Assembly: GCA_928724745.1 (NCBI GenBank)
Contig: CAKMXJ010000011.1
Location: forward strand, 372,001 to 436,000
Reading direction: 5' to 3'
Source of the DNA: Anthracocystis setariae
Lineage: Eukaryota; Basidiomycota; Ustilaginomycetes; Ustilaginales; Ustilaginaceae
DNA length: 64,000 bases
The position numbers were made by a program, and so were the translations under genes. Of the stretch, positions 48,017 to 58,134 are shown piece after piece. The first letter of the stretch is position 1, and each line of letters starts with the position of its first letter. A model generated the notes under the pieces. The model searched no databases and was not told where the DNA came from. It saw only the letters and a list, made by a program, of their open reading frames with translations.

Positions 48017-50953
48017 ATGGTGGCAGTCAAGGCCGGCGCTACCCAGGCGCTCACCCTGTTCGGTGCCGCTCCCCGACCCGATTCGGGCAACAAGCAGGGT
48101 CGCACCATCCAGCTCACCACCAATCTTTTCAAAACCACCCTCTCCGGCAACGCCCTCAAGGACGTCGTTCTCTTCTCCATCGCCATCGATCCCATCCAGG
48201 ACCCCGCTCGTGGCTCCTCCGGCGGTCGCGATAGGCTTCCCGTCAGCCTGAATCGCGAGATCATCAAGTTTGCCCTCGACAACGCCGCCCAAACTGGACA
48301 GCACGGCATCACCCAAAACTTTGCGCGTTACCTTGTTTACGATGGTCGCGCCCTCGCCTACTCGTTTGTACCTCTCGGCGCCGAGTCCGTTGAATGGGAG
48401 ATCAACCTACCTCCCAAGGCCGATCTCGCTCCCATCCCTGGCGCTCCCGGCACCGCCGCTCCTCCTCGCGGTGCTGCCCCTCCCACTCAGGCCCGCTCTG
48501 GTGACCGTCGCTTCAAGATCAAGATCGCTTTTGCCCGCAAGATTGATATGCAATTGATCCTCGAAGCCTGCCGTGGCGATCGTCGCGCCATCATGGCCAC
48601 CGCTGCCAATCCCACCGAGCTCATCCAGGACGGCATCCAGGCTCTCGATATTCTGCTCCGCATGGGTCTTCACGGTCGCTACCAGTCCGGTACCACCCAG
48701 GCTGCTATGCGCAAGTTCTACAATCCCTCGGGCGCCATCCCCATCTCTCAGGGCGCCGAAATTTGGCCCGGCTTCTTCCAGTCCGCTCGTCCTTGCGCTG
48801 CTGGTCTTGTCGTCAACTTGGACCCCGCCTTCTCCGCCTTTGTCGGCGGTGGTCCCTTCATGGAAGTCGCAGCCAAGGTGCTTGGCATCGGAGGTGGTGG
48901 CGGCGGCATGGGTGGCGGTGACTTTGGTGGTCGTGGTGGTCGTGGTGGCCGAGGTGGTCGTGGCGGAGGAAGAGGTGGTCGAGGCGGCGGCTACGGAGGA
49001 GGTGACTTTGGCGGCGGAGGAGGCGGTGGACGCGGTGGACCTGCCATGCTGACCTCGTTCACTCAGCAGGATCAGCGTCAGCTTCGCATGCGTCTCAAGA
49101 ACGTCGCCATCCGATACACGCATCGTCCCTCGAACAAGCTCGAGTCTTTCCATAGCTTCACTCCTCGCGGCGCCAACGAGACCGAATTCACCACCAAGGA
49201 TGGCAAGTCCTACACCATCGCCCAGTACTTCCTCGAAAAGTACAACATCCGCCTTCGACACCCGCATCTTCCCTGTCTTCGTACCGGCACTCAGAAGTCG
49301 GCTGTCCCCATGGAATTGTGCATCGTCGTTCCTCAGGGTCCCATCCCTGCTACCAGCTTGACGCCCAATCAGTCCGCCGACCAGATCAAGGTTTCTGCTA
49401 TGAGGCCCGATGTCCGCAAGCGTCGTGTCGAAGAGATTCGTGCCGAGGTGGCTTACGACACTGATCCCATGCTTCAGGGCTGGGGCGTCTCGGTCGATTC
49501 CAGCGCCCTCCGCACCGAAGGACGCGCTCTTGCTCCTCCCGACGTCAGCTACGCACCGAAATCGCAGCGTCCTCGCGTTCAGTTTGGTTCGTGGAACCTG
49601 GTAGGCGCCAAATTCTTTAATCCCGGCGATGAGCTCATCACTTGGGGCGTTCTCAATTACACCAAGAACCCCACGCACGCCATCGAACAATTCATCATGG
49701 CTCAGGTCGACGCGCTCAAGGGCCTCGGCGTTCGTATCGCAGTCACCGAGCCACTCATCAAAACCGCGCAGCCCAACTTTGAGATGGTCCGCCATCACAT
49801 GATGGAACTCGGCAAGGAAGTGTTTAGCAAGGCCAAGGAGAGGGCTCCTCCCGGAAGAAAGCCGCCTGCGCCTCAACTCTTCATCGTCATCCTCGATCAG
49901 ATGGATCAGCCCTTCTACAACACCATCAAGAGGGCTGCGGCGCTCGAGCTTTCCACCCCCGTCGCTACTCAGTGTATCAACTTCCGCAAGGCCTCCAACA
50001 TTCGTGGACGTCCTCAATACGTGGCCAACGTCGCCATGAAGATCAACGTCAAGCTCGGCGGTACAAACCATGTGGTGACTAACGAGCGCGACCTGCCCCG
50101 ATTCGGCCGCCAGACGATGCTCATCGGAGCCGATGTGACTCATCCTGGACCCGGTTCGGACAAACCCTCGATCGCTGGCTCGGTCGCCACCATCGATGGC
50201 GCTGCCAAGCGCTACTCGAGCGAGCTGCGCACCCAGACCAACCCTCGTGGCGGCAGCTCGCAGGAGGTCATGCTGCACTCCAAGGGCATGATGCTCGGCC
50301 ATCTCAAGAGGTGGCAGGCCGCCAACCAGGGTCGCCTGCCCGACTCGATCGTCTTTTTCCGCGACGGCGTGTCCGAGGGACAGTACCAGGCTGTTCTCGA
50401 TCATGAACTGGCTGCCATCAAAGCTGCAGCTCGCGAGATCCGTCCCGATGCCACGATCAAGGTCACTTTTGTAGTGTGCGGAAAAGGACATCACGTCCGC
50501 TTCTTTGCTGACAATGCGCAGGACTGCGACAAGTCCGGCAATCTTCCCGCTGGGCTCTGCGTCGACACCAACATCGTGTCTCCGTTTGGCTTCGACTTCT
50601 ACCTTCAGTCTCAGGCTGGTCTGGTGGGCACGGCGCGTCCCTGTCACTATGTGGTGCTGTGCAACGAGATGGGCTTCTCGAGCGAGCACTTGATCCGATG
50701 CATCAACTCGCTCTGCTACACGTACTGTCGAGCTACCCGATCCGTCTCGCTCGTTCCCCCCGCCTACTACGCCGACATTCTTTGCGAGAAAGCTCGAGCT
50801 TTCGTTTACGGACCCGATGATGGCGAGACCGTCACGTCTTCGGAACGCGAGCAGCGCGATGCTATCGAAGAAATCACCGAGGCCGAGTCGATGAAGATCA
50901 TGAACCACTTTCAGAACAACGCCAACTTTGCCAGCTGCTTGTGGTTCATGTAA
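48017..50953 (+). CDS. AGO1: Argonaute (Ago clade) with internal RGG-rich insertion
   Basis: The small-RNA-binding effector of RNA interference. The 978-residue protein is intronless. In order: N domain and linker (about 1-215), ArgoL1 (ALDILLRMG), PAZ (from about 250; core near 380-460, for example GKSYTIAQYFLEKYNIRLRH), L2, MID (QLFIVILDQMDQPFYNTIKR, then TQCINFRK and NVAMKINVKLGG), and PIWI. The slicer tetrad is intact: Asp706 (IGADVTHPG), Glu750 (SSQEVML), Asp783 (FFRDGVSEGQ) and His877 (RPCHYVVL), so cleavage activity is predicted. A Gly/Arg-rich block with several RGG repeats (about residues 291-344, nt 48888-49047) splits the start of PAZ from the rest. Animal Agos with RG motifs usually carry them at the N-terminus. 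The symbol is generic. Its presence argues against U. maydis. Confidence 0.96.
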   Translation: MVAVKAGATQALTLFGAAPRPDSGNKQGRTIQLTTNLFKTTLSGNALKDVVLFSIAIDPIQDPARGSSGGRDRLPVSLNREIIKFALDNAAQTGQHGITQNFARYLVYDGRALAYSFVPLGAESVEWEINLPPKADLAPIPGAPGTAAPPRGAAPPTQARSGDRRFKIKIAFARKIDMQLILEACRGDRRAIMATAANPTELIQDGIQALDILLRMGLHGRYQSGTTQAAMRKFYNPSGAIPISQGAEIWPGFFQSARPCAAGLVVNLDPAFSAFVGGGPFMEVAAKVLGIGGGGGGMGGGDFGGRGGRGGRGGRGGGRGGRGGGYGGGDFGGGGGGGRGGPAMLTSFTQQDQRQLRMRLKNVAIRYTHRPSNKLESFHSFTPRGANETEFTTKDGKSYTIAQYFLEKYNIRLRHPHLPCLRTGTQKSAVPMELCIVVPQGPIPATSLTPNQSADQIKVSAMRPDVRKRRVEEIRAEVAYDTDPMLQGWGVSVDSSALRTEGRALAPPDVSYAPKSQRPRVQFGSWNLVGAKFFNPGDELITWGVLNYTKNPTHAIEQFIMAQVDALKGLGVRIAVTEPLIKTAQPNFEMVRHHMMELGKEVFSKAKERAPPGRKPPAPQLFIVILDQMDQPFYNTIKRAAALELSTPVATQCINFRKASNIRGRPQYVANVAMKINVKLGGTNHVVTNERDLPRFGRQTMLIGADVTHPGPGSDKPSIAGSVATIDGAAKRYSSELRTQTNPRGGSSQEVMLHSKGMMLGHLKRWQAANQGRLPDSIVFFRDGVSEGQYQAVLDHELAAIKAAAREIRPDATIKVTFVVCGKGHHVRFFADNAQDCDKSGNLPAGLCVDTNIVSPFGFDFYLQSQAGLVGTARPCHYVVLCNEMGFSSEHLIRCINSLCYTYCRATRSVSLVPPAYYADILCEKARAFVYGPDDGETVTSSEREQRDAIEEITEAESMKIMNHFQNNANFASCLWFM

Positions 50954-51668
50954 CCTGCCTGGCTCTCGATCCAATTTGGTTTCCTGTCACCTCAGGTGTC
51001 CTCCAAGTGCTTCGTCATATCCTGTTTTGATCCGTGCAAGTATCCAATCTCTGTGAATCTCTCCACTATCATTGTCGTGAATCACAAACATCCTGGTCTT
51101 TGCTAGCTGGCTGTCTCGTCTTTGCGGTGATCATCACGATGACTTTTCTTTCATGTGCTTCGACGGTTGTGACTTGCAGTTGCCTCATTTGAAAGGAAGA
51201 AGCATGAGCGAGGCGTGGACGCGTGAGTTGCGGCCTTTGGCAAATCTGTCAGAGGCGAGTTTTCGGATGGGCCTAATTTCAGCAGTCGGCAGAACCGCAA
51301 AGGGCCCGTTCGCCTTTGTTCCAATTTATGCCCGTTTGCTTACGCTCATCCTCCCACCTTGGTTTCTGTCCACCACCATCAACCTCGGCCTAAACCAACA
51401 CTTCACGACATCGCAGCAACCATGCTCTGATAACGACATATTCACTTGGTTCAAAAAGCAGCGCAGCGCCATATTTGATCTTGCTGGCTCAACAGCAGAT
51501 TGACCTCCACCTCACCAACGGGCCTTCTCCGTGGACATTGAGCGGTCGCACGAAACCCAGCGCTGACCGGCTCCATCAAGCATCCTCCATATCGAAATCC
51601 GCCTCAGACCCCCGGGCCAACAGCTGCCTTTCCACCACGCCGCGATAACCAGCTCAGAAGCCACAGCC
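50954..51668. other. Tandem intergenic region, no gene seen
   Basis: 715 bp with the AGO 3' end (TC/TG-rich, about 50960-51130) and the promoter of the EST1-like gene. An open frame at 51153-51503 has no recognisable domain. No repeats of note. Confidence 0.45.
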
Positions 51669-54600
51669 ATGTCGCAAAGAGATGCGCGCGCGGCTGCCCT
51701 TCTCGAACAGGGTCGCAGGCAGAAGGCCGAGCTCGACCGCATGGTCAAATCGAGCTTTGCACACACATCCTCTTCTTCAAACGCCAGTACCACCTCGCGA
51801 GCCGGCAGAATGCATCCCAAAGACGCTAGCGCCAAGCTGCTTGAGGCAGAGATGGACTTTGCCCGCAGAAACCTTCGCAATACTTGGCTCAATCTGCTCT
51901 TTACATGCACCTTCACCCGCGAGGCTCAGTCGATCGACGGCTACATCTGGAACGACACATCCTACAGCCTCATCTCTGCTTACCGGACCTACATCGCTGC
52001 TGCACAAAAGGCGGTGGATCCGGTGGTGCAGGCGCCGGGTCGACGCGGCAAGTCTGCTCAGGATGCACAGCGCGCTAAGACCGAGTATCGCAAGTTTTTG
52101 ATGGATGAAGAACAGTTTTGGCAGGAGCTTGTAGGTAGGCTGGTGCGCCTCTTCTCTCTCGATGAAGCACGCGCCAATCTCGAGGCTTTAGGCATCGATG
52201 CCGACCGCGAAGGAGACAACTCAGTATCATCCTCGCTACCACCCGATTCCTACGCTTCCAGGGCCACAAGACAAACAAACGAGCCCGACGAGACACTTTC
52301 CCAAGCTGCACTTCTCCCCACCAAGCGCATTCATCTTGTTACCCTCCTGCACAAGTTCCTCATCTTCTGCGGAGATTTGGCGAGGTATCGTGAGATGTCG
52401 GCGCACGATCATGAGATGGTTGTTTCCGGAAAGACCAAAGGCAAGGACCTGCCCAAGTACGACTTTAGCCGCGCTTCTGCCTTCTACGAGCAGGCTCGCC
52501 TCCTCTTACCAGATCAGGGCAATCCGTCCAATCAGCTTGCTGTCGTCGCAACGTACAAAGGCGACACGTTCGCTTCGCTCTACTATTACTATCGTGCGCT
52601 GTGCGTCAAGACGCCGTTCGCCAAAGCCAAGATCAACCTCGAAAAGCTGCTCTCCAAACCCACCTCGGCTTATCTCGAAGAGCACAGCCGCTCCGGCGAT
52701 GCCAGCGACCCCACATGGGATGCAGCCAAAGAACGTCAGGCGAGAGATCCGCAGCTGGTAGCTCGATTGTCAGCAAACGTCGAGCTGGCCGAACAGACCA
52801 CGGAAGCGTGGCTTCAACAAGTGGTTGTCCTACATGGCCTATTCTATCGTCGCAACCACCTCGACCACATCATGCACTTGTCTCGCTCCGTCCTCGCCAC
52901 CTTCTCGACGCTGGTGCGCGCGCGAGCGCTGCGGGCGGATCAGATTGTCCAGTTCCTCGTCACTGCACTCTGCGCGTCGTGGACCACCCGACTTTGGCGT
53001 AGCGCTCCCACAACCACCAGCAGAGAGTCGCCCCGCCCCTCGTCGGATGGTTCCGAGGATCGTCATCGTCCTCGTGCGATTCGCGGCGAGCGCTCCTCCA
53101 AGAGGCGAGCCCCTTCGCCAGAGACTGGACGATGCGTTGAGTTCCAGGTGACGGCGCATGTGCTCGGTGTCTTCCGGGAGCTGGCTGCAGTCGATACTGC
53201 CGAGACTCGACAGGCTTTCGAAGCCAACAAGGGAACTGCAGCGCTCGATCAGGTCATTGGCGGGCCATCGGCGGCTCCGATTCGCAACCTGACCGCCGTG
53301 GTGCGTAGGACACTTCCGGCTCTGCGGATCGTGACAAAGTGGACCAAGACGCATCTGGAATACATGCAGCGCATCGAGAAGCGTGCTCGAGACTCGATGC
53401 AGCACTATGGCGAAACCGATGCCGAGGTCGTGCGCTCAGAGATGGAGGTCCGACCCGATTCGGAACGTCCTCACGTCCATCACGTGGCATATGCAGACAC
53501 GCTCGCATCGATGAACACATGCTGGTCGCAGTACGTAGACCTCATCAATAGTCTGCGATATGCGTTCCCGTTCGACTCGTTGCCCAACATTGGCAAAGTG
53601 GGTTCGGTAGGTGCCCCTGCACTCTGTCTCGAAGAGGACTCGGACATGCGCGGATTTGCGCCCACGCGCAAAGCAACGCAGTCGACCATCCCCGGAGGCA
53701 CTACGATCAGTGTCGGAATGGGAGAAGCATGCGCCAACATCGAGGCGGTGCGACCAAGCCAGGTGCATCCGAACGAAGAGCAGCTGATGCGTATCGCGGA
53801 TCTCATGATTGATGCCAAGGTGATTGCCGAGTCGGACGCCAGTCCGATCTCATTCGATGACACCAACAATGTCTTTGTCTACACGCAAATCTCGGAGCGG
53901 TCAGTGCATGGAGGTTCCGAAACACCGGATGCTGGTGTCGCAGCGGCTGCGTTGGCGAGCCACTCGGCAGGGAGCCTGCACGAAACCGAATCGACGGATG
54001 ATCCTGTCGAGGCAGCCATGCGGGCTGCAATGGCCCATGCTCAAGCATCCAAGGACGGCGCTGCCGCGGATGTAGAATCGATTGAGCAGTCGATGCGCAA
54101 GGCCCAGGTGCAGGACAACACAGGCGGCAACGCAATCGATCCTTTGCTGGTACCATCGCAAGTCAAGTCAAAATCGCTGAAGAACAAGGATGAACTAGCG
54201 CGACAGCTGTTTGCTGCCTACCCGATGGATGGACAATCGCAGCAAAAAAGTGTAGCGGGTTCGAGCACCTCGACCTCGGTGGCTCAACCGCCATCTGGGA
54301 CAAGTAGCACAGGCCTGGGCCACCACGCCAACCTGCTCCTCTCGAACGGCGCTCCTATCAGCTCGATCTGGGCGCCCAATGCTTCCGACATGGCGAACTC
54401 GGCATCGAATCTTGCCCCACATCTCCAGTCTTACGCGGCGCAAGTGGATGGCGCCACGCTCGATATGTATCGACGACATCTTTTGCAGCAGCAGCAACTG
54501 GGCGGATATCAGCCATCGTGGTCCAACCTAGGCTATCCGCATCCGCCTCAGCAGGGCCGCTTCTTGGAACCCTACGGCAACATCACACCGGATCCATTCA

Positions 54601-54782
54601 ATCCACATGGCTACGGTGGAGGAACGCCACAGCCACGGATGCAACACGTGCATTCATCGTCGGCGTACGGCGCGCGGGACAACAGAACGCCTCAACCGGG
54701 TAACTTGCGTGCATATGGCGGTGGCAATGTGCCGGGTCCAATGCAGGGTCCTTACTATCCTGGTACTGGCGAGTTCAAGTAG
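51669..54782 (+). CDS. EST1/SMG7-like TPR protein (telomerase or nonsense-mediated decay)
   Basis: A 1037-residue protein. The N-terminal half carries the EST1 14-3-3-like/TPR region: LLEAEMDFARRNLRNTWLNL, then LLPTKRIHLVTLLHKFLIFCGDLARY and the family core (ASAFYEQARLLLPDQGNP, SNQLAVVATYKGDTFASLYY, YYRALCVKTPFAKAKINLEK) at about 265-325. This is the phosphopeptide-binding fold shared by Est1, Ebs1 and SMG5/6/7. The C-terminal half has a helical segment and a long Gln/Gly/Pro/Ser-rich tail; I see no PIN nuclease motif, so SMG5/6 are less likely than SMG7/Ebs1 or Est1. Whether it serves telomerase or mRNA decay cannot be told from sequence. ATG 51669 is the first in frame. No intron. Confidence 0.83.
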   Translation: MSQRDARAAALLEQGRRQKAELDRMVKSSFAHTSSSSNASTTSRAGRMHPKDASAKLLEAEMDFARRNLRNTWLNLLFTCTFTREAQSIDGYIWNDTSYSLISAYRTYIAAAQKAVDPVVQAPGRRGKSAQDAQRAKTEYRKFLMDEEQFWQELVGRLVRLFSLDEARANLEALGIDADREGDNSVSSSLPPDSYASRATRQTNEPDETLSQAALLPTKRIHLVTLLHKFLIFCGDLARYREMSAHDHEMVVSGKTKGKDLPKYDFSRASAFYEQARLLLPDQGNPSNQLAVVATYKGDTFASLYYYYRALCVKTPFAKAKINLEKLLSKPTSAYLEEHSRSGDASDPTWDAAKERQARDPQLVARLSANVELAEQTTEAWLQQVVVLHGLFYRRNHLDHIMHLSRSVLATFSTLVRARALRADQIVQFLVTALCASWTTRLWRSAPTTTSRESPRPSSDGSEDRHRPRAIRGERSSKRRAPSPETGRCVEFQVTAHVLGVFRELAAVDTAETRQAFEANKGTAALDQVIGGPSAAPIRNLTAVVRRTLPALRIVTKWTKTHLEYMQRIEKRARDSMQHYGETDAEVVRSEMEVRPDSERPHVHHVAYADTLASMNTCWSQYVDLINSLRYAFPFDSLPNIGKVGSVGAPALCLEEDSDMRGFAPTRKATQSTIPGGTTISVGMGEACANIEAVRPSQVHPNEEQLMRIADLMIDAKVIAESDASPISFDDTNNVFVYTQISERSVHGGSETPDAGVAAAALASHSAGSLHETESTDDPVEAAMRAAMAHAQASKDGAAADVESIEQSMRKAQVQDNTGGNAIDPLLVPSQVKSKSLKNKDELARQLFAAYPMDGQSQQKSVAGSSTSTSVAQPPSGTSSTGLGHHANLLLSNGAPISSIWAPNASDMANSASNLAPHLQSYAAQVDGATLDMYRRHLLQQQQLGGYQPSWSNLGYPHPPQQGRFLEPYGNITPDPFNPHGYGGGTPQPRMQHVHSSSAYGARDNRTPQPGNLRAYGGGNVPGPMQGPYYPGTGEFK

Positions 54783-55160
54783 CTCACAATGGTATTGCGA
54801 TTCTACTAGGGTGAGATTGCTATGTAACGCGAGGCGAATGAGACCAGTCTCATGATGTAAACCGTCTGTGTTGGTTGCCGTAACCGTACTGAAGCTGACT
54901 ATAGAGTGTCGAGTGAGACCAGAGGGCTGGATGGTTTTTTCGTGCGGGAAAGAATGACTCGCGCCTGTTGGTTGAGAAGAAAAACGAAAATTACAGCGCT
55001 CTGGCCCGGTCAAAGCGCACTGGCACACACCTTCTATCTCATCTCTTGGTCACCACCACTCGATCCCTTACTCAGCCCCATCTACTCGTGTTAGGGTCCT
55101 TTGTCGTCTCAATCTTGCTCCCATCCTGCATTTTCGCGCTAGAGTCGAGCAACTGCCAAG
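54783..55160. other. Tandem intergenic region, no gene seen
   Basis: 378 bp between the EST1-like gene and FRS1, probably a 3' UTR followed by a CT-rich FRS1 promoter (55030-55130). Nothing else supported. Confidence 0.4.
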
Positions 55161-57032
55161 ATGCCTACCGTGTCCGTGGACAAGGAGCACTTCTACCAGG
55201 CGCTTGGTCGCACCTACACCACGCAGGAATTCGACGAGCTCTGCTTCCAATTCGGTATCGAGCTCGACGATGACACCACCGAAGAAGTGGCCAAGGCAGG
55301 TCTTGGCGAGCGTGCACAGCTTAAGATCGATATCCCCGCCAACCGCTACGATCTGCTTTGCCACGAAGGCATCTCGCGAGCCCTCAATGTGTTCTTGGGC
55401 AACATGGAACAACCTCAGATCAAGCTCACGCAACCGGCACAGATGATCGAGGTCAAAGTTAGCGAGGATACCAAAAAGATTCGTCCCTACTTTGCAGGCG
55501 CCGTGTTGCGCGGGGTCAAGTTTACCGAGGAGAGCTATGCGAATTTCATCGATTTGCAGGATAAGCTGCATCAGAATCTGGCCAGACGTCGTACGCTCGT
55601 TGCTATTGGTACGCATGATCTCGACACCATCACTGCGCCGTTCACCTACGAGGCGCTACCACCCAACCAGATCAAGTTTGCTCCTTTGAACAGGGAACAG
55701 GAGTACACAGCCGACCAACTCATGCAGCTGTACGAGTCGGACAAGCATCTTTCCAGGTACTTGCACATCATCAAGGACAGTCCCGTGTATCCGATCATCT
55801 ACGATCAGAATCGACAGGTGCTTTCGATGCCTCCCATCATCAACTCCAACCACAGCAAGATCACACTCGACACCAAAAACGTCTTTATCGACACCACCGC
55901 CATCGACGAGACCAAACTCGGCATTGTGATCAACATCATCGTCGCCATGTTCTCGCAGTACTGTGCCGAGCCGTTCACCGTCGAGCCGGTCAAGGTCGTT
56001 TATCCCGACGGAAAGGAGGTGATCACTCCGGACCTTACACACACGCGATTCGAGGCGCGCGTCGAGTACATCAACCGTTGCACTGGACTCTCGCTTTCGG
56101 CGCAAGACATGGTTGGCTATCTGCAGAAAATGGGCCACTCGGCATCGGTGGACGCCTCGGCTGCGAATGACAAACTCATCGTCGAGGTGCCACCTACCCG
56201 ACCCGATATCCTGCACGAGTGCGATCTGATGGAGGACGTGGCGGTTGCGTTTGGATTTGACAATCTGCCCAAGACGTTCCCGACGACAAATACCGTGGCG
56301 GTCCCGTTGCCGATCAACAAGTTGGCGGACATCGTTCGACGCGAGTGTGCGTATTCGGGTTGGATCGAGGTGTTGCCGTTGATCCTTTGTTCTCATGATG
56401 AGAACTTTGCGTGGCTGAACAGGAAGGATGGTGGGGACGAGGCGATCGTGCTGGAGAATCCCAAGACGGCCGAATACCAGGTGGTGAGGACGACGTTGTT
56501 GGCGGGGATCCTCAAGACGGTCAGGGAGAACAGGAAGCATGCGTTGCCGTTAAGGACGTTCGAGGTCAGTGATGTGGCGTTCAAGAGTGAGGAGGAGAAG
56601 GAGAGGTGTGCGGTGAACGAGCGTCACGTTGGCGCGGTGTATTGTGATAAGTCGGCTAGCTTCGAGGTGGTTCATGGGTTGTTGGATAGGTTGATGTTGA
56701 CGCTGGCCATTCCCCGGATTCAAGATGGCGGCAAAGAAGCGATGGAGAAAGGATACTGGATTCAACAGGACGACAACAACTCAACGTACCTCCCTGGTCG
56801 AGCCGCAACCATCCATCTTCGCCTCCCTGCCAAGGAAAACACCAAACCCACCGCGAGCAACCCATTGGACACGCTGAAACAGTCGCTTCAAAAAGTTCTC
56901 CCCGGCTCGAGCAGCTCGTACACAGACATGGTCGTAGGTCACATCGGCGTCATCCATCCGCAAGTGCTCTCCAACTTCGGAATCGACTACCCCTGCTCCG
57001 CGTTCGAATTCAACCTGCAACCTTTCCTGTAA
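55161..57032 (+). CDS. FRS1: Phenylalanyl-tRNA synthetase beta subunit, cytosolic
   Basis: Beta chain of the (alpha beta)2 enzyme that charges tRNA Phe in the cytosol. The 623-residue protein has the eukaryotic/archaeal N-terminus MPTVSVDKEHFYQALGRTYT, IDIPANRYDLLCHEGISRAL, the B3/B4 editing domain (for example RRRTLVAIGTHDLDTITAPF, PIIYDQNRQVLSMPPIINSN), the B5 domain (VEVPPTRPDILHECDLMEDV, then AVAFGFDNL), and the catalytic-like core ending GVIHPQVLSNFGIDYPCSAF. Length matches the family (590-620). A low-complexity insertion (ENTKPTASNPLD, then PGSSSSYTD) lies near the end. No intron. The gene borders the repeat island on its 3' side. Confidence 0.97.
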   Translation: MPTVSVDKEHFYQALGRTYTTQEFDELCFQFGIELDDDTTEEVAKAGLGERAQLKIDIPANRYDLLCHEGISRALNVFLGNMEQPQIKLTQPAQMIEVKVSEDTKKIRPYFAGAVLRGVKFTEESYANFIDLQDKLHQNLARRRTLVAIGTHDLDTITAPFTYEALPPNQIKFAPLNREQEYTADQLMQLYESDKHLSRYLHIIKDSPVYPIIYDQNRQVLSMPPIINSNHSKITLDTKNVFIDTTAIDETKLGIVINIIVAMFSQYCAEPFTVEPVKVVYPDGKEVITPDLTHTRFEARVEYINRCTGLSLSAQDMVGYLQKMGHSASVDASAANDKLIVEVPPTRPDILHECDLMEDVAVAFGFDNLPKTFPTTNTVAVPLPINKLADIVRRECAYSGWIEVLPLILCSHDENFAWLNRKDGGDEAIVLENPKTAEYQVVRTTLLAGILKTVRENRKHALPLRTFEVSDVAFKSEEEKERCAVNERHVGAVYCDKSASFEVVHGLLDRLMLTLAIPRIQDGGKEAMEKGYWIQQDDNNSTYLPGRAATIHLRLPAKENTKPTASNPLDTLKQSLQKVLPGSSSSYTDMVVGHIGVIHPQVLSNFGIDYPCSAFEFNLQPFL

Positions 57033-57478
57033 AGCTGCACCTTGTTGACTTATGCTTCTCACCTTCCCCAATTTCAAAAGATCCATACATTCACATCTAC
57101 CGAGAGCCAGCTTGTTGCACACTTTGTCCGTCCTGAGAGTTTGAGATTGTCGAAACCCGACGCGTGGTTTGGTCGTCTTTGCAGTCAGCTGACCTGCTTC
57201 CTGACGGTAGGACCGGCGCCCCAGCGATGTTCCGAGAAAGTCTTGCTCTCTAGCTCCTTCTAAACAAATGTTGCCAGCACCTATGAGCAAGCCAGATAGC
57301 CAGATCACTTTGCATACCCACCACCAAGTGTGGCTTGGCATGACTAGAAGCCAAGTGTTACACTTTTCTGCTGCCATGGTTTTTTTTTACACCAATCTAA
57401 AGCTATGTCTTTACACTCTGTTGGATCACATAGATCCGAAAGTCATCTCATACTTAGAGTATTTTACTTAACGGCACT

Positions 57479-57500
57479 AAACATGCAGGCCCGCGTGTTT
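57479..57500 (+). repeat. Left copy of a 22-bp imperfect palindrome (inverted pair with 59011-59032)
   Basis: Begins AAACATGCAGG and ends GCGTGTTT. Its reverse complement matches 59011-59032 at 20 of 22 positions; both differences are transitions. Could be terminal inverted repeats of a decayed element of about 1.55 kb. No target-site duplication seen. Confidence 0.6.
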
Positions 57501-58134
57501 GAACGCAAGGGGTAAAGAACCAAAATAGCACGCGCGCAAAATAATGGGGAATAATATTCAAACCCCACTTCAGGAATAGGGGTAAACCCTTGTTCCACGC
57601 CGTCGTGGACATCAAGACTAGCTGGACACCTCACACGCGTGGTTGCGTGTTAAATATACAGCTCCTCACAATCCCCTACTTGCCGAACCAATCAGCTCAA
57701 GTTGGGGTTATGATACGAACAAGACTCAAGGGTCATAATGGGTCACCCTCATAATCAAGGGTGAACCCCATTTGCGGACGACGTTGCCCCGAACAAATCA
57801 GAGGAAAGCTGCTAATAGACCGTCAGGGAATAGTCCCGGAATGGCGAGGACACACGCAAGATCGCGTGTATGGAAGCACAATCTCGGTCGACATGGGACG
57901 TTATGAAGTACGGCTACAGCGACAAGAGGTGTCACTTAGCCGTATTTGAGAATCAGCGCCACATGTATATATATGTCATGCCGATGGCACAGACGAGATG
58001 AGATAATGAGCAGATGGTGGTTCCATTCCAAGAGAGAGCGAGGCGGAGTGGACAAGGTAAGCTTGTCCACTCGCGCGAGAGAATTCTAACGAGGCAAAAT
58101 AGCGAATATCGCGACAATATAGAGGCCGCAAGAC

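Noticed and set aside
48407..50974. 855-codon open frame antisense to Argonaute
   Set aside because: It mirrors the AGO codon usage (few codons whose reverse complement is a stop), has no domain, and lies wholly on the complement of a well-supported gene. Similar long shadows occur opposite PEX1 and GCV2.
30107..54782. TEL1, AGO and EST1-like genes as a telomere or RNA-surveillance cluster
   Set aside because: They are 9-12 kb apart, separated by unrelated housekeeping genes, and fungal gene order gives little support for such a functional cluster.
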